A DNA stretch of 20,435 bases, from contig JBBIJH010000034.1 of assembly GCA_037446075.1 (NCBI GenBank), forward strand, positions 1 to 20,435, read 5' to 3'. The stretch is from JBBIJH01 sp037446075. Lineage in GTDB: Bacteria > Bacteroidota > Ignavibacteria > UBA10030 > JAHEZR01. Positions 15,852 through 20,435 of this stretch are shown here, piece by piece (position 1 is the stretch's first letter; each line of letters starts with the position of its first letter). Both the position numbers and the translations under genes were made by a program. The notes under the pieces are model-generated. The model was not told the DNA's origin. It saw only the letters and a list, made by a program, of their open reading frames with translations, and did not search any database.

Positions 15852-16496
15852 ATGTACTGCACAAAGTGTGGACACCAGCTGCGGGAAAGTCTGCGTTTCT
15901 GTCCTCAGTGTGGGGCGGAAGTCAAAGGTGTCCCTCCACGCCCTGTAGTTGAAGTTCCCCCCAAAAAGAGTCGGAAGCCGACATTAGTGGCCGTTGGCTT
16001 CGTGATTGTGATCGTTCTCTTCGGTCTCGTGATGTTGATCACGGAGCTTACGCGAGCTGAGCATCCCGTCATCTCGAAGCAACCCGTCGTATCTGAACCG
16101 ATCGACTATGCGAATGAAAAAATCGGGATGGTGGATGTTCCTTTCCGAGTTGAGGGCGGCAAGATATTGTTTTCACTCGAAGATGTGAAGCGGCATCGTT
16201 TAGTTCGAATTCAATACAAGGGCCAATTGACCGATATCCCCGTTCTTGCGTACATTTCCGGTGAGGGCAGGCTTGTAACGGCAATCAGTCGGAGCGAGCC
16301 AGACAACGCCACAACATTCTCCATCGAGGGTGATGCAATCAAGTGTGGGAACTGCCCAGCGAACTGGAACTTGAATAATATGAAAGCGAATGCCTGCTGC
16401 CCGAGATACTTTCCCGATCCCATCCCGAGTACGGTCGAAGGAGATGAAGTGCAGATTCAGGAAGAACTGATAGCGAACTGGACAACAAGACTCTGA
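15852..16496 (+). CDS. Zinc-ribbon membrane protein with DUF2318-like domain
   Basis: This is a 214-residue protein. The N-terminus is a CxxC...CxxC zinc ribbon (C3, C6, C17, C20) of the MYCTKCG type common at protein starts. A Pro/Lys-rich linker and one membrane helix (about 45-65) follow. Residues 95-205 resemble DUF2318, with the pattern DIPVLAYISGEGRLVTA, TTFSIEGDAIKCGNC and PIPSTVEGDEVQI. That domain normally carries a first Cys pair before the TTF segment; here the position reads SRSEPD, while C165/C168 and C182/C183 remain. The ATG is directly preceded by AAAGGA with almost no spacing, an odd ribosome site. It is transcribed divergently from the ECF operon. The function is unknown; metal or redox cofactor binding is plausible from the cysteines. 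Confidence 0.8.
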   Translation: MYCTKCGHQLRESLRFCPQCGAEVKGVPPRPVVEVPPKKSRKPTLVAVGFVIVIVLFGLVMLITELTRAEHPVISKQPVVSEPIDYANEKIGMVDVPFRVEGGKILFSLEDVKRHRLVRIQYKGQLTDIPVLAYISGEGRLVTAISRSEPDNATTFSIEGDAIKCGNCPANWNLNNMKANACCPRYFPDPIPSTVEGDEVQIQEELIANWTTRL

Positions 16497-16712
16497 CTGC
16501 CGGTTGCTGGTAACCGAAAACCAGAACGACCGATAATAGCGTAAAGGCGCAAAAGACCTCTTAACAATACAATGACTTCTCCCAAGCCGTTCACGATTGC
16601 ACTGTCCCAGTTAACCGAGAAGGCCTTGAATACACATTCCGGGTACCTTATTGGTTCCCCTCCCCTTTGAGGCCCTCGCGAAGAAGTTCCCCACAATCAG
16701 AAGGAGAAAGCA

Positions 16713-18440
16713 ATGAAAACATCAGTGCTCATTCTTGTCTTGTGTGCATTCGTTTTGATTTCCTGCGGGCCACGTCTGACGGAGGATCAGAAATTCGACT
16801 CGCTGGCCAACAACTGCATTGAGAAATTACTGGAGACAAACCCGGAGTGGGCTACCTCTCTCGGCGATCACCGCTACGATCACCGGCTGAGCGATTACAG
16901 TCTCGCAGGCATCGAGCGCTCACGAGCCTTGGCACAAGCGTACCTTGACTCACTCTCGCGGATCGATCGGACTCGGCTGAGTTTAGTCAACGGCATTGAT
17001 ATCCGAATTCTCACTGCAAACCTTGGATCAATGGTTTTCAGAATCGACACGCTGAGAGAGCACGAGTGGAATCCGTTGTCATATAACATGGGAGGTGCAA
17101 TCTATGGCCTCGTTGCACGTGAGTTTGCTCCGCTGAAGGATCGAATGGTGAGTGTGAGGGAACGACTCAATGCGCTCCCTGCCGCCCTCGAACACGCGAA
17201 AGCGAACCTCAAGAATCCACCAAAGGTCCATACGGAGACGGCGATTTTGCAGAACAAGGGAACGGTCAGCTTGGTGCGGGATGAATTGAAGTCGTTCCTG
17301 GATCAGACTCCCGAGCTCAAAGATGAATTTGTTCCCGTTCAGCAGAAGGCAATTGCAGCGCTCGAAGAATACGGCAGGTGGCTGGAGAAGGAACTTCTCC
17401 CACGCTCGACTGGTGAGTTCAGAATAGGCGATGAAAAGTTCAGGAAAAAGCTTCGGTATTCACTTGAATCTGACCTGACGAAGGAAGAAATCCTTCAACG
17501 AGCTGAGGCCGATCTGAAAATCACCAAAGATGCGATCTACGAAACGGCTCTGCCGCTCTTTAAGAAATTCTTCCCGCGCGTGAGCGACCCAAAGAAGTTA
17601 GCAGAGAAGAAGTATGTTGTGAAGTCGGTTCTGGCTAAGCTTGCCGAGACGCGACCGACGAACGAAACGATTGTAGGTCTCGCGAAGGAGTACCTTGCTC
17701 AATGCACTGACTTCGTTCGAAGAACCAATCTCGTCACCGTTCCTGACGAGCCGATCAAGGTCATCGTGATGCCGGAGTTCCAACGCGGCGTGGCAGTGGC
17801 ATACTGTGACGCGCCAGGTCCACTGGAAAAGCACGGTGAGACGTTTTATTCGATCTCACCCACACCGAAAGACTGGACGAAGCAGCGGACGGAGTCCTTT
17901 TTCCGTGAGTACAACAATTACATGCTCCAGGACCTAACGATTCACGAGGCAATGCCCGGTCACTACCTCCAGCTGGCTCACTCCAACCGATTTAAAGCCC
18001 CGACAATGGTACGGGCGATCTTTTGGAGCGGAACCTTTGTCGAAGGATGGGCTACCTATGCAGAGCAGTTGATGGCAGAGATGGGCTATGGCGGCCCCGA
18101 GGTGAAAATGCAACAGCTGAAGATGAAGTTGCGGCTGATAATCAATGCGATCATCGATCAAAAAATTCACACGGCAGGGATGACAGAGAAAGAAGCCGTC
18201 GACCTTATGATGAATGAAGGTTTCCAGGAAGAAGGTGAAGCTGTAGGAAAATGGCGGCGTGCATGTCTGACCTCCACGCAACTATCGACGTACTACATCG
18301 GGAACACCGAAGTCAACGAACTCCGGAGGCTCTATGAAACAAAGGCAGGCACGCCGGTCGACTTGAAAGGAATGCACGATAAGATACTCTCTTATGGCTC
18401 CCCAGCGCCGAAGTATGTTCGTGAGCTTCTCGGTTTATGA
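16713..18440 (+). CDS. DUF885 family lipoprotein, putative zinc metallopeptidase
   Basis: This is a 575-residue exported lipoprotein. Its signal peptide ends in the lipobox LISC (Cys18). The body is a mostly helical DUF885 protein of usual family length. The hallmark motif HEAMPGHYLQ (H411, E412, H417) matches the HExxxGH metal-binding pattern of this family, and E444 in EGWATYAEQL is the expected downstream ligand region. Related proteins act on peptides, but few have been tested biochemically, so the substrate is open. ATG 16713 has AAGGAG 8 bases upstream. The 216 bases before it contain only overlapping weak hairpins (16501-16524) and no convincing promoter. The gene is followed after 64 bases by a secreted amidase, probably co-transcribed. 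Confidence 0.88.
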   Translation: MKTSVLILVLCAFVLISCGPRLTEDQKFDSLANNCIEKLLETNPEWATSLGDHRYDHRLSDYSLAGIERSRALAQAYLDSLSRIDRTRLSLVNGIDIRILTANLGSMVFRIDTLREHEWNPLSYNMGGAIYGLVAREFAPLKDRMVSVRERLNALPAALEHAKANLKNPPKVHTETAILQNKGTVSLVRDELKSFLDQTPELKDEFVPVQQKAIAALEEYGRWLEKELLPRSTGEFRIGDEKFRKKLRYSLESDLTKEEILQRAEADLKITKDAIYETALPLFKKFFPRVSDPKKLAEKKYVVKSVLAKLAETRPTNETIVGLAKEYLAQCTDFVRRTNLVTVPDEPIKVIVMPEFQRGVAVAYCDAPGPLEKHGETFYSISPTPKDWTKQRTESFFREYNNYMLQDLTIHEAMPGHYLQLAHSNRFKAPTMVRAIFWSGTFVEGWATYAEQLMAEMGYGGPEVKMQQLKMKLRLIINAIIDQKIHTAGMTEKEAVDLMMNEGFQEEGEAVGKWRRACLTSTQLSTYYIGNTEVNELRRLYETKAGTPVDLKGMHDKILSYGSPAPKYVRELLGL

Positions 18441-18504
18441 GAACAGCGCGACTGGATTGCAAGAACGCTCAATTCGCCAGCCAACAATTCTGAGGAGGGA
18501 GAAC

Positions 18505-20178
18505 ATGAGCCCACGCCTCTTCGTTGCTCTTATTACCACGTCGATCTTTGTGCTGTGCACTTCTCATCCCGCTTTGGGACAAACTGAAACTTCAGAGACC
18601 CCTTTGACGACGGAAGCGATCATGCACGCTGAAAAGCTTCTCGGCCTCAACTTCCATGAGGTAAAACGCGACTCGATGCTTGACGGCCTGAAGGAACGGC
18701 TGCATAACTACGAGAGTATTCGACGTATCCCTCTTGACAATAGCGTGCCTCCAGCAATCCTCTTTAACCCGATTCCCTATGGGATGAAGTTCGAGACCGA
18801 GAGGAAGGGATTTAAGATGAGCAAGACCGGAAAGGTGGAGGTGCCGCAGAACTTCGAGGACCTGGCTTTTTACTCAGTCAGAGACCTGGCGGAGTTAATC
18901 CGGACAAAGAAAATCACTTCCGAGCGCTTGACGAAAATGTATCTTGGGAGGTTGAAGAAGTATGGCCCGAAGCTGGAGTGCGTCATCACGCTTACGGAGA
19001 GCCTTGCAATTGCTCAGGCAAAACGCGCTGACGAGGAGATCCGACGAGGAAAATATCGCGGTCCTCTTCACGGAATCCCGTATGGTGCAAAAGATTTGCT
19101 TGCAACGAAGGGAATCAGAACAACGTGGGGCTCCGTCCCGTTCAAAGATCAAATGATCGACGAAGATGCGACTGTGATTAAGCGTCTCGAAGAAGCGGGA
19201 GCAGTGCTCGTTGCCAAACTGACGCTGGGCGAGCTCGCGTGGGGAGACGTCTGGTACGGCGGGATGACTCGCAATCCGTGGAATCTCAAGCAAGGATCGA
19301 GTGGCTCTTCCGCCGGATCGGCGGCAGCCACAGCTGCCGGATTGGTTGGCTTTGCAATTGGATCGGAGACCTGGGGTTCGATTGTTTCTCCCTCGACTCG
19401 ATGCGGCGTCACCGGATTGCGACCAACCTACGGACGCGTGAGCCGCAAAGGAGGAATGGCTCTTGCATGGTCGATGGACAAGATCGGCCCCCTCTGTCGC
19501 ACTGTCGAGGACTGCGCCATTGTGCTCAACGCCATCTACGGCCCCGATGAGATGGATCAAACAGTCTATGATCTTCCATTCAACTATGAGTCAGAGGTCG
19601 ATCTGAGCAAGTTGAAAATAGGCTACTTGAAAGTAGATTTCGACAGCGTTAAAGCAAATAAAGAGTACAACGATTCTGCGCTCGCGGTGTTGCGGCGGCT
19701 TGGGGCCAACCTGATTCCGATCGAGTTGCCGAAGTACCCGATCAGCGATCTCTCATTTATTCTGAGTGCCGAAGCTGCTGCGGCTTTCGACGAGCTGACC
19801 CGAAGCGGAAAGGACGATCTTCTCGTTAGGCAAATCAAGAATGCATGGCCCAATGTGCTGCGTGTGGCTCGTTTCATCCCGGCTGTTGAATATATCCAGG
19901 CGAATCGGATACGCTACATGGTGATTCAGGAAATGGCAAAGCTCATGGCTCAGGTGGATCTTTACGTCGCGCCAACATTTCAGGGCGACAACTTGTTGTT
20001 GACAAACCTCACTGGTCATCCGTGCGTTGTTTTGCCAAATGGCTTCACGAAGGAGGGAACACCGGTGAGCATCACCTTTGTTGGAAAGCTTTTCGACGAA
20101 GCCACGCTACTGGCGGTAGCGAAGGCGTATCAAGACGCAACCGGCTTCCATCTTAAGCACCCCTCTCTTCAGGACTGA
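18505..20178 (+). CDS. Secreted amidase-signature family hydrolase
   Basis: This is a 557-residue enzyme with a Sec signal peptide (about 1-25, cleavage near ALG-Q). The Ser-cisSer-Lys triad of the amidase signature family is visible: K196 in IPYGAKDLLATKG, cis-Ser S268 in GSSGSSAGSAA, and nucleophile S292 in SETWGSI, the last two spaced 24 residues apart as in FAAH. Trp290 replaces the common Gly before GS, which may be typical of this branch (SIVSPSTRCGVTGLRPTYGRVS). An extra segment of about 90 residues lies between the signal peptide and the catalytic domain. ATG 18505 has GAGGAGGGAG just upstream; earlier in-frame starts overlap the DUF885 gene and are disfavoured. It likely cleaves an amide bond in the periplasm; the substrate is unknown. 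Confidence 0.9.
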   Translation: MSPRLFVALITTSIFVLCTSHPALGQTETSETPLTTEAIMHAEKLLGLNFHEVKRDSMLDGLKERLHNYESIRRIPLDNSVPPAILFNPIPYGMKFETERKGFKMSKTGKVEVPQNFEDLAFYSVRDLAELIRTKKITSERLTKMYLGRLKKYGPKLECVITLTESLAIAQAKRADEEIRRGKYRGPLHGIPYGAKDLLATKGIRTTWGSVPFKDQMIDEDATVIKRLEEAGAVLVAKLTLGELAWGDVWYGGMTRNPWNLKQGSSGSSAGSAAATAAGLVGFAIGSETWGSIVSPSTRCGVTGLRPTYGRVSRKGGMALAWSMDKIGPLCRTVEDCAIVLNAIYGPDEMDQTVYDLPFNYESEVDLSKLKIGYLKVDFDSVKANKEYNDSALAVLRRLGANLIPIELPKYPISDLSFILSAEAAAAFDELTRSGKDDLLVRQIKNAWPNVLRVARFIPAVEYIQANRIRYMVIQEMAKLMAQVDLYVAPTFQGDNLLLTNLTGHPCVVLPNGFTKEGTPVSITFVGKLFDEATLLAVAKAYQDATGFHLKHPSLQD

Positions 20179-20210
20179 TGGTTTGCTTTGAAATGCCAGA
20201 ATTTTTTCAG

Positions 20211-20242
20211 TTTGGAGATTGCACCGTTTTTTGTTATATTTG
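20211..20242 (+). promoter_or_regulatory. Promoter upstream of the structured leader and tRNA-Asp
   Basis: TTTG (20211-20214) and TATATTTG (20235-20242) are 20 bases apart, matching the Bacteroidetes-type pattern TTTG / TAnnTTTG. The same site also reads as an extended -10 (TGT before TATATT). It is correctly oriented for the tRNA, with a start expected near 20249. Sigma-factor type cannot be decided from one site. Confidence 0.5.
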
Positions 20243-20260
20243 ATTCCGCAATCGGTCATG

Positions 20261-20345
20261 GCCGCAGTTTCCGCTTTCGTTCCAAAAGGAAGGGCCTCGG
20301 AGGGCAAGCGGATCCGGTGCGGGAGCGGGCTGCTTAGTTTTTCCA
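20261..20345 (+). other. GC-rich foldable leader, possible small RNA
   Basis: Between the promoter and the tRNA is a segment that can form a three-way junction: outer stem GCAG (20264-20267) with CTGC (20330-20333), stem CCGCTT (20271-20276) with AAGCGG (20306-20311), hairpin TTCC-AAAA-GGAA (20280-20291) and a short CCT/AGG hairpin (20295-20303). T-rich sequence follows (20338-20357). It could be a small RNA with its own terminator or simply the tRNA leader. It lacks the SRP RNA core motif and matches no family I know. Confidence 0.3.
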
Positions 20346-20375
20346 TTTTTCATTTTGAATTTATCACTCTTCGTG

Positions 20376-20435
20376 GGGGTCGTAGTTCAGTTGGTTAGAA
20401 CGCCTGCCTGTCACGCAGGAGGTCGCGGGTTCGAG
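20376..20435 (+). tRNA. tRNA-Asp (GTC), cut by the window end
   Basis: Sixty bases of a tRNA are present. They comprise the 5' acceptor strand GGGGTCG, T8-A9, D stem GTTC/GAAC, anticodon stem CCTGC/GCAGG with anticodon GTC (20410-20412), variable loop AGGTC and the 5' T-stem GCGGG plus TTCGAG. The anticodon arm is identical in layout to bacterial tRNA-Asp. The 3' T-stem strand and acceptor lie beyond the window. Confidence 0.95.

Noticed and set aside
16929..16945. TGGCAC as a second sigma-54 promoter
   Set aside because: The TTGC element is missing at the right distance (TACC instead) and the site is inside the DUF885 gene.
18895..19560. A 221-codon minus-strand open frame opposite the amidase
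   Set aside because: The plus-strand frame has all amidase motifs; this one is a shadow with no domain pattern.
20261..20345. SRP RNA
   Set aside because: The GGAAG core looked suggestive, but the conserved apical motif with GGAAGGAAGCAGCC is absent.

Overview
This window (about 20.4 kb, mid-range GC) comes from a Gram-negative-type bacterium: there are two lipobox proteins, a secreted amidase and a periplasmic-binding-protein transporter. The Ser/Thr kinase-ATPase-TPR protein, the sigma-54 activator and the abundance of TPR proteins recall deep-branching FCB-type or candidate-phylum bacteria. A promoter resembling the Bacteroidetes pattern (TTTG, 20-base gap, TAnnTTTG) near the right end fits that, but the phylum is a low-confidence inference. 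No transposase, integrase, phage gene or CRISPR array was seen.

Left part (1-11911, all plus strand). The window opens inside a family 5 (peptide/nickel type) substrate-binding protein gene, followed by DppB-like and DppC-like permease genes. No ABC ATPase gene follows. The DppC stop overlaps by 4 bases the start of a 1237-residue Ser/Thr protein kinase - STAND-type ATPase - TPR protein, whose stop abuts or overlaps the start of a sigma-54 activator. This activator has a degenerate receiver domain and a GAFTDA loop in place of GAFTGA. After a 283-base gap holding a near-consensus -24/-12 (sigma-54) promoter comes a three-gene cluster: a lipoprotein with a ZU5-like beta domain, a TPR protein and a GAF-domain histidine kinase. 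The modules kinase, ATPase, TPR, GAF and histidine kinase, which some bacteria fuse into one multi-kinase, are here spread over separate genes joined by a sigma-54 switch. I regard this as the most interesting system in the window.

Middle part (11976-15764, minus strand). A strong sigma-70-like promoter drives an ECF-type vitamin/cofactor transporter operon: S component, EcfT, two EcfA ATPases and a metallo-beta-lactamase-fold hydrolase. The second ATPase gene carries an in-frame amber stop. The two ATPases also look complementarily degenerate: one lacks the signature motif and the other lacks the switch histidine, so only one of the two composite ATP sites would be canonical. The substrate cannot be read from the sequence and no riboswitch was recognised.

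Right part (15852-20435, plus strand). A zinc-ribbon membrane protein with a DUF2318-like domain is followed by a DUF885 lipoprotein (putative metallopeptidase, HExxxGH) and a secreted amidase-signature enzyme. After these comes a roughly 200-base non-coding stretch with a promoter and a foldable GC-rich segment, then the start of a tRNA-Asp gene cut by the window edge.
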